From Echinarachnius parma (Eukaryota > Echinodermata > Echinoidea > Clypeasteroida > Echinarachniidae), in assembly GCA_037951105.1 (NCBI GenBank), contig JBAMJV010009052.1, forward strand, positions 1 through 64,000: a stretch of 64,000 nucleotides of DNA. The letters are read 5' to 3'. Shown one piece after another: positions 20,457 to 31,919 of the stretch (position 1 is the first letter of the stretch; every line of letters begins with the position of its first letter). Under the pieces are notes generated by a model, which was not told where the DNA came from, did not search any database, and worked only from the letters and a program-made list of their open reading frames with translations. A program made the translations under genes and the position numbers.

Positions 20457-22235
20457 ATGGCGTCAGGATTTAGCGGTGATCAAGAAGGGAGGTGTGAGGG
20501 TCAGGGATGTCAGTCCGCGAGCGGCCTGGAGTACTACGTGAAGGAGAAGAAGACATTCTGTGAAGACTGCGCCACCAAGGCCGGCAGCGCAAGGAAAGTA
20601 AAGAAGGATGAACTTGCTCTGTTCTGTGAGAAGCACGACAAGCTAATTGAGCTGTACTGTCAAAACGACGAGGTAGCTTTGTGTCATACATGCGCAATTA
20701 AAGATCATCAGAAACCGTGTCAGCTGGAGGATATTCATGTAGTTCTCGCAAGTAAGAGAGGCCAACTTTTGAACATGAAAGTCACACTTCATGAGAAACA
20801 GCTGCTTTGGAAAGGGTATGGTAATACATTATGTGAGTGTATGCAAGGGTCTGAAGCGCACATTAAGGCAGTAGAGAGGGATGTTAATACTGTCATGGAT
20901 GATGAGCTGGCACGATACGGGGATAATGAAAAACATGCTGCAAAACTGATCAATGACGAGGCCGATAAGAAAATACGGACGATAACGGAAGAAATCAACA
21001 AGAAGAGAGAAGCGAGTCTAAAGCAATGTCACGAGGAGGCGGAGAAACATCGACAACCTATCGAGATCAGACGACGCGAGTTGCTTGCTGACGTTACATC
21101 AATAAGCGACACAACTCAGACCAAGATAGATGACTTACAGCGCGATACGAGAGATGTTATGAAGCGCCTGGATGAAGCAGCTGAGAGTGTGGACACACTC
21201 CTTGAGGATGATAAGGAACTTCTAAACGGCGCACAACAGCTTATCGCATCACTCACTGACACTATGGGGAAGAAGGCCGATGAGGGTGCAGTTGAACATA
21301 TCACACGCATAGTGAAAGGTGTGCGCTTCATCGAGGGTAAGGGGAATGAGAAGTACAGTGGTAGAATCGGGGGTTATGATGGGAAATGGAAACTAAGCTC
21401 GACAGTAGAAATATCGTGTGATATAATCAAGCCATGTATTGTGGGATATACGAGTAACAATGAAGTTATTATATCAGATTATGAAATGGACCACACATAC
21501 GGCCTCGATATCAAGAACAAGGTATCCCGGAGGGTGATCACGAGTGATGGTAAGACAGATATTTCAGCCTGCTCTCTCATGGATGAGGACACGATCGTGT
21601 GCGGTAAATACATGGATGACTGCACCGGTGAAAGCTTGCCTGGATGCATCAGCCTGTATAACAGGCAGTGGGAGCTGATCAGAGATATCACGTTACCAAG
21701 AAACACGTCAGATGAGTTCACATGGGTAAATGTAGCTGATGGCCAGGATGGGATGATCATAGCAGCTGAATTCGGCCAGAAATGCTTATTCGTTATCAAT
21801 GCCAATGATGGATGCATCGTCAACCAGATCAATTGTGAACAGAGCATAGATGACCTGCGCGGTGTTCTGGCAAAAGGTGACGTCATCGTGCATCCTTCTC
21901 CACGTAGTAACAAGCTTCTCATCATCGACAGGCAGGGAGCACAGAGGGAAATCACGCACAGTGAGACTCTCCTGAATTGTGGCATTGATCCCCTGATGGA
22001 TGACCTGTACGTGGTGTACTGGGATGATGGACGTAAGATGGCTGTGATTGATCAGATATCTGGTGAGGGTTATCAGGAGAGAGGAGAAGTTATCTCATTC
22101 CCTATGCACATAGGATTTGCAGGTTATGTTAACCAATTCCTCATGGACAGCCGGCCTGTGATAACGGCATCGGGGCATATGGTCGTCTGTAACGGCAGGG
22201 AATGGCTCGTATTCAATAAAATGCTCACTGCGTAA
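20457..22235 (+). CDS. Gene 2: B-box / coiled-coil / beta-propeller protein (TRIM-like)
   Basis: Encodes 592 residues, collinear with gene 1. The ATG at 20457 lies 25 bases after the predicted acceptor. B-box ligands C57, H60, C68, D71, C76, C79, H84 and C88 are kept; D71 replaces the His of genes 1 and 5, an accepted B-box variant. The upstream Cys pairs C13/C18 and C35/C38 are present. The coiled-coil (about 95-265) contains the family core EIRRRELLAD and KIDDLQRDTRDV. The propeller differs from its positional partner gene 5 in many loops, and the C-terminus ends LVFNKMLTA instead of LVFKKRF. No RING. Cytoplasmic scaffold or sensor role inferred. Confidence 0.9.
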   Translation: MASGFSGDQEGRCEGQGCQSASGLEYYVKEKKTFCEDCATKAGSARKVKKDELALFCEKHDKLIELYCQNDEVALCHTCAIKDHQKPCQLEDIHVVLASKRGQLLNMKVTLHEKQLLWKGYGNTLCECMQGSEAHIKAVERDVNTVMDDELARYGDNEKHAAKLINDEADKKIRTITEEINKKREASLKQCHEEAEKHRQPIEIRRRELLADVTSISDTTQTKIDDLQRDTRDVMKRLDEAAESVDTLLEDDKELLNGAQQLIASLTDTMGKKADEGAVEHITRIVKGVRFIEGKGNEKYSGRIGGYDGKWKLSSTVEISCDIIKPCIVGYTSNNEVIISDYEMDHTYGLDIKNKVSRRVITSDGKTDISACSLMDEDTIVCGKYMDDCTGESLPGCISLYNRQWELIRDITLPRNTSDEFTWVNVADGQDGMIIAAEFGQKCLFVINANDGCIVNQINCEQSIDDLRGVLAKGDVIVHPSPRSNKLLIIDRQGAQREITHSETLLNCGIDPLMDDLYVVYWDDGRKMAVIDQISGEGYQERGEVISFPMHIGFAGYVNQFLMDSRPVITASGHMVVCNGREWLVFNKMLTA

Positions 22236-24459
22236 CTCAATCGGAAAGCGTCTCATTCCTCTCTAAACTGACGTTAAACTAAATTGTGTACCTAAGTCAG
22301 TGTGATTGCTTGTTATCAGAACATTACATTACATTCCATTGCATTTTTGCGGCATTCTGTGGGGCCGATCACATGTAGCAGCTTTCATATCCTCGTAACT
22401 ACAGAAGGAAGCAAGTTTAATAAATAACATTTTCCCTGAATATAAATTGCTAATTGGCAAATACTTTGATGAAAAATTAAGATCATTGGTCAATTCGTTT
22501 TCAAATGAAGCGAGGTGATCCGTTACTGGTAGAGCGTAAGGGGGATGTAAACTCGCAGCGACTTGCATATTGGTGGCAGCATGAGGTTCAATCTACAATA
22601 GCTTTTCAACGATGTATGATAGTCCATGAAAACTCATTTGTCTTGGCAATAAATATTGTTGGCACTGAAAAGTGATCCGTTACTGGTTGAGCTAACGGTA
22701 TATTTAATATATCCAAGATTATGAATATGTTTGAACAATCAAATCCCATTTCACTATTATGTTACCATTATTTCAAACAACAAGGTATGAGAGAAGTGGG
22801 AAAGCTTCAGGTGAATTCAGTTGAAATAATGGTTATGGATCATTTGAAGGAAACATACAATTAGTTCGAATACAAACCGATTCTATGTTGGACGTTATAT
22901 GACACATATGAGCTCATACTTTGTTATACTGCTTCACCTGTAGATATTGTCCATTTTGTAGTCCTTTGTTACAGCAATTCTGACGTGATACTGAATAGTT
23001 TGAATTATATTTTTATTTTTAGATTTGATACATGTTTATTACGAACATGTATATACAGCATACCAGCTCCCTGTCATTTATGGCAGGTTACACACGAATA
23101 CTAGTAGGTTCATGTTATTAAAGTAAGCATTTATATACACTAATGGTGTAAAGTTGATGATTTTCATTTAGATACTTTTTTTCTCCATCTGAATTCAATT
23201 CATGTATGATATTATATTGTTATTTAATGGTTCATCAGTATTTGATACAGCATTTTCTTAATCAAAATACGTGATTATTTTGTTATAGTGTTTTGATGAA
23301 AACTTGACTAGCTCAAATCGATGACGAGCTGAAGTGTTTATATTATTTGTATTTCGGTTTAGTACTTAAAATGCTGCTTCACAGGCCTGTTTGATAGTTA
23401 TTATTTTAGTTCAATATACAATACAGCTTTCCATGATGCTAAATATAGTAAGACACATTTTAGTGAAACCCTCGTTAGCTTTTATCCACTATAGCATTAA
23501 TTAAACATAAATATATTATACATTTTGTCTGCTTTACTTCGCTTCACATTATTATATTAGCATTACATAATGTATTGTATAATCAACTACGTGCAGTTCA
23601 GCACAAATATACAATAAATTGTTATAAATACAAAGTTATTGGATTCATTTTGGTGTACAACGCATATTTGTAGTAACTCACTTGTGATTTTGCATGCTTT
23701 GCATTAGGTTTTATAAACAAGGGTCCTTTAATGATTATGGAAATTTTGTAGAATAATATTATACAGTAGTACACACAATTCGTTCGGTCACATTGACTAC
23801 AAGTTGTAAGTTTCGTGAATCTAATTGTCAAGTCCGGTCATTGGCGCGTATACTTATTTTGCCTACCATAATATGTGTTCCTCTTCTATAACATTATTAT
23901 AATGATTGTTACTAACCGAATATGTAAATGTACGTACATACTAATTCAAAACGACTGTTCAAGTTTCTAACAAAAAAATATGAATATATTTTCCAGGTTT
24001 GAGAAAGACTGATTAAAAGGCTTCAAAACATAATTATGTACATTATTTAGTTTGATCTCTTATTTATCCCTGTGTGAATTTATGAGCTTTATATATTTAA
24101 ATCATTACAATTAATGTATGTTTAGTTTGTCATTATTATACTGGAATGTTTGAATGAACGTGATTAGATGTATGGGGGGATAAATCTCCTAAATGTGAAT
24201 GCACATGGCTGGTATTAAATGGAATACTTTGATTTACCCATTCCCTACGAGTTTCTATAATAACCTTAGACTTGTACACCACCCACTCGGTTCCCGTAGT
24301 CAAGTACAACATTTATTTAGCATGTTATAGGCTGAGAACTTGACGTGTTGACTTATACTTATTATACATATGACATCAACATTTGAGTAATATTTTTAGT
24401 TGAAGAATGAATCATATCTCAATTACTTACTTAAGCAAAATTGTGTTTAGGTATGGAAT
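22236..24459. other. 3' flank of gene 2, no gene seen
   Basis: From about 22690 it is related to the flank of gene 3 (28680-30700) and, in part, gene 5 (62640-63700): ACATGTATATACAGCATACC, TCAAATCGATGACGAGCTGAAGTG and CAGGTTTGAGAAAGACTG recur. The phrase GTGATCCGTTACTGGT is repeated at about 22517 and 22673. AATAAA at about 22650 is a possible polyadenylation signal. Confidence 0.6.
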
Positions 24460-25560
24460 TGAATACCGGCACAGGTGGTTATGTGTGTACTTATGTGTGT
24501 GTTTGTTTGTGTGTATAATTATGTGTTCGTGTGTGAATGTGTGTTTCGTTAGGTTTTATCCTCCCTAGCCCACTACTAAGTACCCATGTGGTGAAATATC
24601 TGGCAAGTTTGAATCAAACATCATTGCGAAATAATTCCACGTCATGCGTATAGGTGACCTTACACCACAAAACGACTGTTATGTCGCTGTGGTAGTTTCT
24701 CTTTTATTAGCTAAAATAGTAAAATTTTGTTCAAAATACGAGATTTAGGATTTTGGTATTTCCTAAATAAGCATACTTTAATATAGGGGTGCAGCAGATC
24801 AGCTAGTCCCCTGATTCGTACCCCAATAGTACCAGATAAATTATGATCCACCAAGTGTCATTACGAAATGATTCCATGCCAATGTGTAGGTGGATGGGGT
24901 CCAATGCATTTGAAAGAATCGGTTATTTTGGATCTCTATGGAGGGTTTGTAAATAATACAGTACAATAAACACCATCAACACCGTAGAGCTTCATACATA
25001 TATGTCAATAAACACTACAGTCATTGTGAGAGTTAAATAATTGCAACGTAGTGTCACGTGATAATGAATTCAAGTTACCGATTGATTTTCACGTCCAAGT
25101 TCCTCTTTCTGAGTGAACACATTGCTTCTGTGCTGCATTAGGAACAAGCAAACAGTTTCTCATACATTTCAGAAATTGCGAGGAATAATTATTGATTAAA
25201 TAGATACCACGTATTCTCAGGACGAATCTGGTTTCAATCTGCGGAAATAACTATTCGTCACCTTTCTGATCCATGTAGGTACAATCATGTACATAGTTTG
25301 TTCCCCAATGTTGTTACAATAATTGTTTGACACTTTGTACTATAGAGCAAAGTTTGTTTTAAGTTGAAATGTCATTGTTATTTTTTAATACGTGTCTGAA
25401 ATGGCATGATCATGAGATTTTGACCATTTTATGTTTTCACGACATCCGCTCGGAAACGATAAACTTCTGAAGCTAACTTCAAGATGTAGGCCTACTTAGT
25501 GAGAGTGCTAGTATGCAAGCTTGCATCCAAAAGCTTCCGAGGCCTCCGCCCCCTGAATCT
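24460..25560. repeat. Flank block shared with 31920-33850
   Basis: GGAATTGAATACCGG, a GTGTGT-rich stretch (about 24480-24545), CTGGCAAGTTTGAATC and TAGGTGGATGGGGTCCAATGC match the block after gene 3 at 31920-33790. This shows that genes 2 and 3 were duplicated together with several kilobases of flank. The CACGTGATAATGAATTCAA word closes both blocks. Confidence 0.7.
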
Positions 25561-25859
25561 CTGGTAATGGAAGGGGGGGGGGGGTTCTTTGTACTCCACG
25601 TGTTCAAACCTGTTTGCAAGTGTTGTACATTAATATAACATTGATTCAAATTTATATTTGTATCCCTTGATATAAAGGAACATCTTTTATTTCTGGCATC
25701 AACAAATGTTCGGAGCTAATGTGCCACCTAGGCCACTGTTTTGTTTTTATTTGTGTATATTTTCTTTCAAGTTTTCTTTTTACTATGCCCTGTAAAATAG
25801 GCTACAAATATATTCATATTCTATACAATTGTATCAATGGCAATTCTACATGTCTGAAA
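25561..25859. other. Intergenic DNA with G-run
   Basis: A run of about 14 G at 25571-25584, otherwise nothing recognised. Confidence 0.5.
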
Positions 25860-26047
25860 CCTCAAATCTCCCGGGGCCCCAGTCCGTAGACGCCATTAAG
25901 GCTTAATTCGATGTGAGTGCCCTGCGACTCAACCCATTCAGGGATTCGGGCCACCAAGACACTTATAATATCATTGTAAAGCGCTTAGAGATGATTATCA
26001 ATCATATTAGGCGCTAAATAAATCGAGTATATTATCATTATTATTAG
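25860..26047 (+). mobile_element. SINE/LINE 3' tail fragment
   Basis: TTGTAAAGCGCTTAGAGATG followed by TTAGGCGCTAAATAAAT and an ATTATTATT-type microsatellite is the conserved 3' tail style of L2/CR1-clade LINEs and the SINEs they mobilise. The body upstream is short and no pol III boxes are clear. Confidence 0.6.
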
Positions 26048-26128
26048 TGTGCCAAGAATGAAACGATTAGTCATAAACTGCTAAAACTTAACAGTTTGCC
26101 TGTCACTCGGTTCAAACTATTCTCTTAA

Positions 26129-26437
26129 AGGAGGCCACCAGGCAAATAACAATATATTATTATATGCGTTGGTACTATTTTGTGATATCAAATAGATACC
26201 CAACATTCTGCAAAGGGTTGTGTAATTCATAAACAATGCAATTAACTACCACCACTTTACGGAACCATTCAGTCTTCGTACACGCATACCCATGAACGCA
26301 TGCTTTAGAATCGTGATGAGTTTGTCAATTATACATTTTTTCTGGAAACATATTTTTCCGTTATTTGTTGATGGAATGGATAACTAAAGATGTTATCTTT
26401 TATTTATAAGAATATCATTTGTTTGTGGTGGTACCCT
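26129..26437. mobile_element. TTAA MITE type P3, next to the Death-domain exon
   Basis: TTAA at 26125-26128 and 26438-26441 bracket the ends AGGAGGCCACCAGGCAAA and TTTGTGGTGGTACCCT. The interior GTGATATCAAATAGATACCC and AATTCATAAACAATGCAA match the copy-B element at 51992-52405. It ends only 39 bp before the acceptor-like AG of the Death-domain exon, so it may contribute 5' sequence to that transcript. Confidence 0.8.
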
Positions 26438-26480
26438 TTAACCATGATTTCAAATATTTTGCAACGACCTTACATTGCAG

Positions 26481-26752
26481 TATCATGGACGACAGGCATC
26501 TCCTCAAACTTGCGCAGCTTCTTGCTCCAAGCCACTACATAACACTAGGCATCATCCTTGGGATACCACATCCTCAACTAGAGACCCTTCTAGCAGAGAA
26601 GTTTCATCGTTACACAGAGGCATTCCTGGTTGTTTTCCACCGCTGGAAAGCGTCTCAACAAAGCGATCAACTCAACTTGTGGCTTGTTCTTCGTGAGAAA
26701 CTCCGGGAGGCAGAATTAGGTGGATTGGCTGATCAGATGATCAAAACAGTTT
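26481..26752 (+). CDS. Death-like domain exon of gene 3
   Basis: The exon begins after an acceptor-like TTACATTGCAG (ending 26480); ATG at 26485 starts MDDRHLLKLAQLL. Death-fold signature residues are visible: LG-x2-LGI-x3-QLE, then VVFHRW, then WLVLREKLREAELGGLADQM, spaced as in Death domains (helices 2-3, 4 and 5-6). The length, about 89 codons, is that of one complete domain. Death domains mediate homotypic contacts in apoptosis and innate-immune signalling. The open frame runs on past the donor to 26778 but that part is intronic in this model. A coding frame upstream of 26485 would have to run into the MITE, so an ATG at 26419 is not favoured. Confidence 0.7.
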
Positions 26753-28402
26753 GTAAGTTGAATTGTTTTCTGGTGTAGTTCAGTTGTATTCGAACCGTAT
26801 TTATAACCTCATCATAATGTAACATTGTGATTTATAATATGATGGCGTTGAGCTGTTTCTTGTTGTTTTGTCATATCTGTATATATCTCTTGTAAATTGT
26901 GCACTTTTAATAAAATTGATGCATTCTTTTATTTTCAGCTGCAGAGCTTCGGGATAAAATACTAGATGCCAAGAAGAAGGTAATCAGCGCAAAATCCGTC
27001 TGGCAGGTACACGATGCTAAGCTACACAAATCCCGCGAACAGTCGACCAAGCATTTTAATGAAATTCAGACAGAAGTCACAAACATTTGTGGCAAAGAAC
27101 TTGAGAAAATCGACGGTTGCAAGCGAGAACAAACTTTAAGAATAAATGAGGAGGCAGACGAGCAGATCAGGAGCGCGTCTGAAACAATGTCAGGATAATT
27201 CAGAAAAACAGCGGCAACTAATCGAGAGCAGACGACTTGAGCTGCGTGATGAAGTCATATATATAGCCAACACGACTCAAAAGAAGATAAAGGACTTACA
27301 GCACGGTGCGAGAGATGTCATGCAAGAACTGGAAGACGCGGCTGGGAAATTGGAATCCCTCCTAGGGGATGATACTAAACTTCTGAATGGCGCACAACAG
27401 CTGATCACATCACTCACTGACACACTGGGGAAGAAGACCGATGAGGGCGTTGTCGAACATATAACACACACAGTGCAAGGTGTGCAGTTTATCGAGGGTA
27501 AGGAGAATGATAAGTACAATGGAAGAATCGGGAGTTATGAAGGGAAATGGCAGCTTAACTCGACAGTAGAAATACCGCGTGACATAATCAATCCCTGTAT
27601 TGTGGGAAATGCGAGTAACGATGACATTATCATATCAGATTATAATAAGAAGCACACATACTGCTTCAATATCAACAACAAAGTAACCCAGAGGGTGATT
27701 ACAAGTGATGGTAAGACCAGTATTTCATCCTGCGCTCTGCTGGATGGGGACACAATAGTTTGCGGTAAACACATTCGTTACTGCACTGGTGACAGCTTAC
27801 CTGGATGCATCAGCCTGTATAGCAGACAATGGGAGCTGATCAGAGATATCAAGTTACCAGTTGAGAACACGCCACATCGTGCGTCAGTGGCGTGTGTAGC
27901 AGCTGTTGACCATGATGGGATGATCATAGCTGCTGAGTACGACCAAAAATGCTTATACGTTATCAGCCCTAATGATGGCTGCATCGCCAACACTATCAGG
28001 TATGACAAGAAAATAGGGCGGCTGCGCGGTGTACTCACATCAGGTGACGTCATCGCGCATTCTCGTCCAGGTTGTAACAAGCTTCGCATCTTCGACAGGC
28101 AGGGAACGCAGAGGCAAATCACGCACAATGAGAAGATGTGGAATTGTGTCATCGATCCCTTGACACGTGACCTGTACATGGTGTACTGGGATGAAGGACG
28201 TAATATGGCTGTGGTTGATCAGATATCCGATAAGGGTGGTCAGAAGATAAGAGAAGTAATCTCATTCCCTATTCACAGAGGGTTTGCACTTGATGTTCCG
28301 ATATTTCTATCAGGCAGTGGCCCTGTAATAACGTCATCAGGGGATATGGTCGTCTGTAACGGCAGGGAATGTCTCGTATTCAAGAAAAGGTTCACTGTGT
28401 AA
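26485..28402 (+). pseudogene. Gene 3: Death-domain / coiled-coil / propeller paralogue, frameshifted
   Basis: Two exons are proposed. Exon 1 (from about 26481) encodes a Death-like domain. An intron with GTAAGT at 26753 and TTTTCAG ending 26938 joins it in phase 1 to exon 2. Exon 2 continues in the same frame as family-like coiled-coil (VTNICGKELEKID, INEEADEQIR) to a TAA at 27196-27198. At 27172 a single base stands where paralogues have 33 (encoding KITEEINNKRE), a deletion of 32 nt that shifts the frame. The rest of the coiled-coil and the whole propeller remain open in the other frame to 28402. No B-box is present. It is either a recent pseudogene, a truncated Death-domain protein, or a sequence/assembly error. 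Confidence 0.7.
27146..28402 (+). CDS. C-terminal coiled-coil and propeller frame of gene 3
   Basis: This is a 418-codon open frame from an internal ATG. The first 10 codons are out of family register; homology begins at ARLKQC (27173) and continues without interruption to the end, LVFKKRFTV. It contains the coiled-coil core (KIKDLQHGARDV, LLNGAQQLITSLTD) and the full propeller (GCISLYSRQWELIRDI, LYVISPNDG, MAVVDQ). Compared with gene 2 the segment after DIKLP carries a few extra residues. The frame being intact suggests either very recent inactivation or independent use of this part. Confidence 0.6.
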   Translation: MRRQTSRSGARLKQCQDNSEKQRQLIESRRLELRDEVIYIANTTQKKIKDLQHGARDVMQELEDAAGKLESLLGDDTKLLNGAQQLITSLTDTLGKKTDEGVVEHITHTVQGVQFIEGKENDKYNGRIGSYEGKWQLNSTVEIPRDIINPCIVGNASNDDIIISDYNKKHTYCFNINNKVTQRVITSDGKTSISSCALLDGDTIVCGKHIRYCTGDSLPGCISLYSRQWELIRDIKLPVENTPHRASVACVAAVDHDGMIIAAEYDQKCLYVISPNDGCIANTIRYDKKIGRLRGVLTSGDVIAHSRPGCNKLRIFDRQGTQRQITHNEKMWNCVIDPLTRDLYMVYWDEGRNMAVVDQISDKGGQKIREVISFPIHRGFALDVPIFLSGSGPVITSSGDMVVCNGRECLVFKKRFTV

Positions 28403-30700
28403 CTCAATTGGATAGCGTGTTATTCCTCTCTAAACTGACGTCAAACTAAATTCACTATCTAAGTCAGTGTGATTGCTTGTTATCATCAGGCGATGGTTGA
28501 CCTATGTTTGTGGTTCCTAGCCATTTCTGGCCCGATTTTGTATCATAATTAATACATTTTATTCTATCATTAACATTGCACGCTTTTTCAAATTTGACAC
28601 CCAGTTTTTCATTATCTCACAAAGAAATTATTTTGCTTGGCGCCCTAAATACCAAAACTCAACTATCCCTTTAAAGCAAGCATCCACAATACCGTTGCAA
28701 ATTATTTTCATGATTTTCATTTGAATGCTGGCTTTAATTCGTGTATGATATTAAATTGTTTTTCATTTTATTATCGATATTTGATACAGCAATTGTTAAT
28801 AAAGTTGCGTGATTAGATTATTATATTGTTTTGATGAAAACTTTACTACTGCTTATATCGATGACGAGCTGAAGTGTGTATGCTATTTTCATTTCAACGT
28901 GTTCTTTAAATACTGTTTCACCTGTTTGGTATTTATCTATTTAGTTCATATTCATATGTTCAATATATCCAAGATCATGGAGATATTCGAACAATCAGTA
29001 CCCTATTCACTATTCTGTTACCATAATCCAAACAACACGCTACACAAGAAGTGAGAGAGCTTGAGGTGAATTTAGTTGAATTTGTAATGGATCATTTAAA
29101 GGTAACATATAATTAGTTTGAATACAAACCGATTCTATGTTGGACGTCATATGACACATGTCAGCTCATACGTTTTATAATGCTTCACCTCTATGATACT
29201 GTCCAATTTAAAAGTATTTTGTGACGTGATACTGAATAGTGTTAATAGTTGGTTTTAAGTTGATACATATTTATTACAAACATGTATATACAGGATACCA
29301 GCTCCGTGTTATTTATGTCGTGTTACACACGGATACTGAAAGTAGGTTTGTGCTATTAGCAAACAAAATTATAACCGTGTGAAGTTGGTTATTTTCATTT
29401 AGATACGTTTCTCCATCTGAATTTAATTCGTGTGTGATAATGGATTGTTATTCAATGGTGCATAGGTATTTGATACAGCATTGTGGTAATATAAATACGT
29501 GGTAAGATTGTTAAAGTATTTTGATAAAAACTTGACTACAGCTCAAATCGATGACGAGCTGAAGTGTGTATACTATTTTCATTTTAGTTTACGTCTACTT
29601 ACGTGATTTATAAATACTGCTTAACTTGATTCATAGTTAACGGTAACATTTTAGTTCAATGTGTGAATACCTCCTTTCATGATGCGAGATATATTAAGAC
29701 ACATTTTAGTGAAAATCTCGTTAGCTTATATCCACTATAACACCAATTAAACATCATTTTGTCTGCTTTACCTCGCCTCACATTATCATAATTGTTTAAT
29801 TTGTTTAACATTATGTATGGTGTTATCAACTACATGCAGTTCAGCACAAATGTACAATCAATTGTTATGAATACAAAATTATTGGTTTAATTTTGGTGTT
29901 AAACTTATATCTATAGTGACTCACTTGTGATGTTGCATGCTTTGCATTAGGTTTGATAAACCTGCAATGATTATGGAAGTTTTGTAGAATGTACACACAA
30001 TCGTTCGGTCACATTGACTACAAGTTGTACATTTAATAGATATAATGCTCCTGTCCAGTCCTTGGTACATGTACTACTATTGATAACCATTCTATATATT
30101 CCTCTTCAATAACATTATCATAATGATTGTTACTAACCGAATATGCAATTTTATAAACGTACATACTAACTCAAAAGATTGTTTAAGTTGTTATGAAACT
30201 ACCAAAACCATTGTAAGATATGTCCAAATAATGTGTAAACATTTCATTGAAAAAGAACCTGGCTTTTCTAGTTAAAAAGGCGATCATTACTGATGATCAT
30301 TTCTAGTTAAAAAAGCGAATATTTGCGTCATATTTTACAACGAATTACTGTATAACGTGTAAAAGGTTTATCACCGTTCATTAACGCTCGTGAGCTGAAT
30401 GATTATATATGATATATATCGTCATACCAAAGTGGTATGTAAATGAATATAACCCTATTTGTAATCTTCTCTTACCGTAAGGGAAAGAACAAGGTATAAG
30501 AGAAATGTGGAAGCTCCTAATAATGTTTACTGGTTTCACTTTAAACAATGATACATATTTTCCGTGTTTGAGAGATATCAATTAAACATCTTCAAAACAT
30601 TTGTAAATGATTTAGCATGATCGTTTTATATTTCACCCAGTGTGTATTAATTGCACCGCATGTATTATGTGTAATATTTCAATATCATATATGCATGAAC
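28403..30700. other. 3' flank of gene 3, with P1 MITE end
   Basis: At 28488-28670 lies one half of a type P1 MITE, ending CTCAACTATCCCT-TTAA. The remainder follows the gene 2 flank (for example TCGATGACGAGCTGAAGTGTG at 28857 and again at 29548, showing an internal duplication). No gene is recognised. Confidence 0.6.
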
Positions 30701-31045
30701 GTTTCAATGAACGTGTATAGATGTATGGGGGATATACATTGGTATGGCGGATATAATTTTCCTTATCAAACAAATGATGATAACATAATTACACCTTAAA
30801 GCACGGATGTATATGGTTGACTGCGTGTGCCTTTGACTTTGTGCTGTGACGAGACTGCATGGCAGTGTCTGTGTCGTTTTGTTTAATTATTATTATATTA
30901 ACTAACATTAAATGAAGACGGTGAATGATTCATTCTACCTGCCGGTGTCGGTGTAGTGGACTTATAGGAAGACAGAACATTACCAAAACACCGTGAGAAA
31001 ACATTGTTATGGATGTATAATCAGACATTATGTTTGCAGGATGGA

Positions 31046-31062
31046 TGGGGGGGGGGGGGGGG
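31046..31062 (+). repeat. Poly-G run
   Basis: An uninterrupted G tract follows GGATGGATG. It is a possible G-quadruplex and a likely source of sequencing error. Confidence 0.8.
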
Positions 31063-31226
31063 GATGGGTTCAACATGTTTGCCTAATTTATTTACAAATT
31101 ATGTTACGAGAAAATTAACTATATTTGACATGAACATCATGTCAAGTCTCCTAAATGTAAATGCACATCGCTGGTTTCAATTCAATTCAATACTTTGATT
31201 AAAGGTGCACCTGTAGTGTTACTTAA

Positions 31227-31786
31227 AGGGGAATTCCACCCCAGAAATGTGATGTTTGCTATAAAATGAAGTGAATATGAGGAATCATGATCGAAAATCT
31301 GAGCCCAAACGGTAGAGCAATAAAAAAGTTATGACAGGATGAACTTTGCTCCGATGTTTAGTATCGTTCGCAATTGCTATCGATCGTGACGTCACTTGCG
31401 AGCTGCAGCCATTTTGACTTCTACATGGAAATTTAAAAAAATTTAAATTTTCTTAATAACAAAGCAAATTGATGAGCTCACAAATTCCAAAGAGGTTGGC
31501 CCATCGATATTCTTCTATGAATTCGTGAAAACAAGCAGAGAAAAAAGAATTTTTAGCAACGAAAATGAGAAATAAGTGCATTTTCATGTACTAAAGCCAT
31601 GGCGAGTTGCTCGTCAATGATGTTGCATATGGCGGCAATTTTTAAACGATCGCTCATTACTACATGATGTTCAAATGGGTATAACTCCCGTGTTTCTTGT
31701 CCGATTTTGATCAAATTTTCACCAATGATGCCTCTTATACTGCTTATTCAAATAACGAATGGTTTTATCAGGCCCGGAATACCCCT
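31227..31786. mobile_element. TTAA MITE type P5 (560 bp)
   Basis: TTAA at 31223-31226 and 31787-31790 bracket the ends AGGGGAATTCCACCCC and GGCCCGGAATACCCCT. It contains GATCGTGACGTCACTTGCG and a GGTATAACTCCCGTGTTTC phrase near the right end. No coding potential. It is one of several TTAA families here and the only member of its type in the window. Confidence 0.8.
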
Positions 31787-31919
31787 TTAACATTGTCTAG
31801 GGTTAGTACTCGACTTGTTTACGTATACTCTATGAAAATACGACCTAAATAGTGTGTACGAGTTTCAGTTGATGAAAGAATGAAATCTAAATTACTTTAA
31901 TTCAGCCTAATTTTGACTT

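Larger units (their letters stand above)
1..22260. repeat. Segmental tandem duplication, copy A
   Basis: This block (extending left of the window) matches 37364-59760 in the same orientation and order: low-complexity start, compound transposon, gene 1/gene 4, its 3' flank, the intergenic repeats, gene 2/gene 5. The offset for gene 1 versus gene 4 is 36548 bp. By eye the copies are nearly identical up to about 12950 and clearly more diverged afterwards. Copy A alone carries the hairpin-rich insertion at 14353-16010 and a MITE at 17368-17608. Confidence 0.93.
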
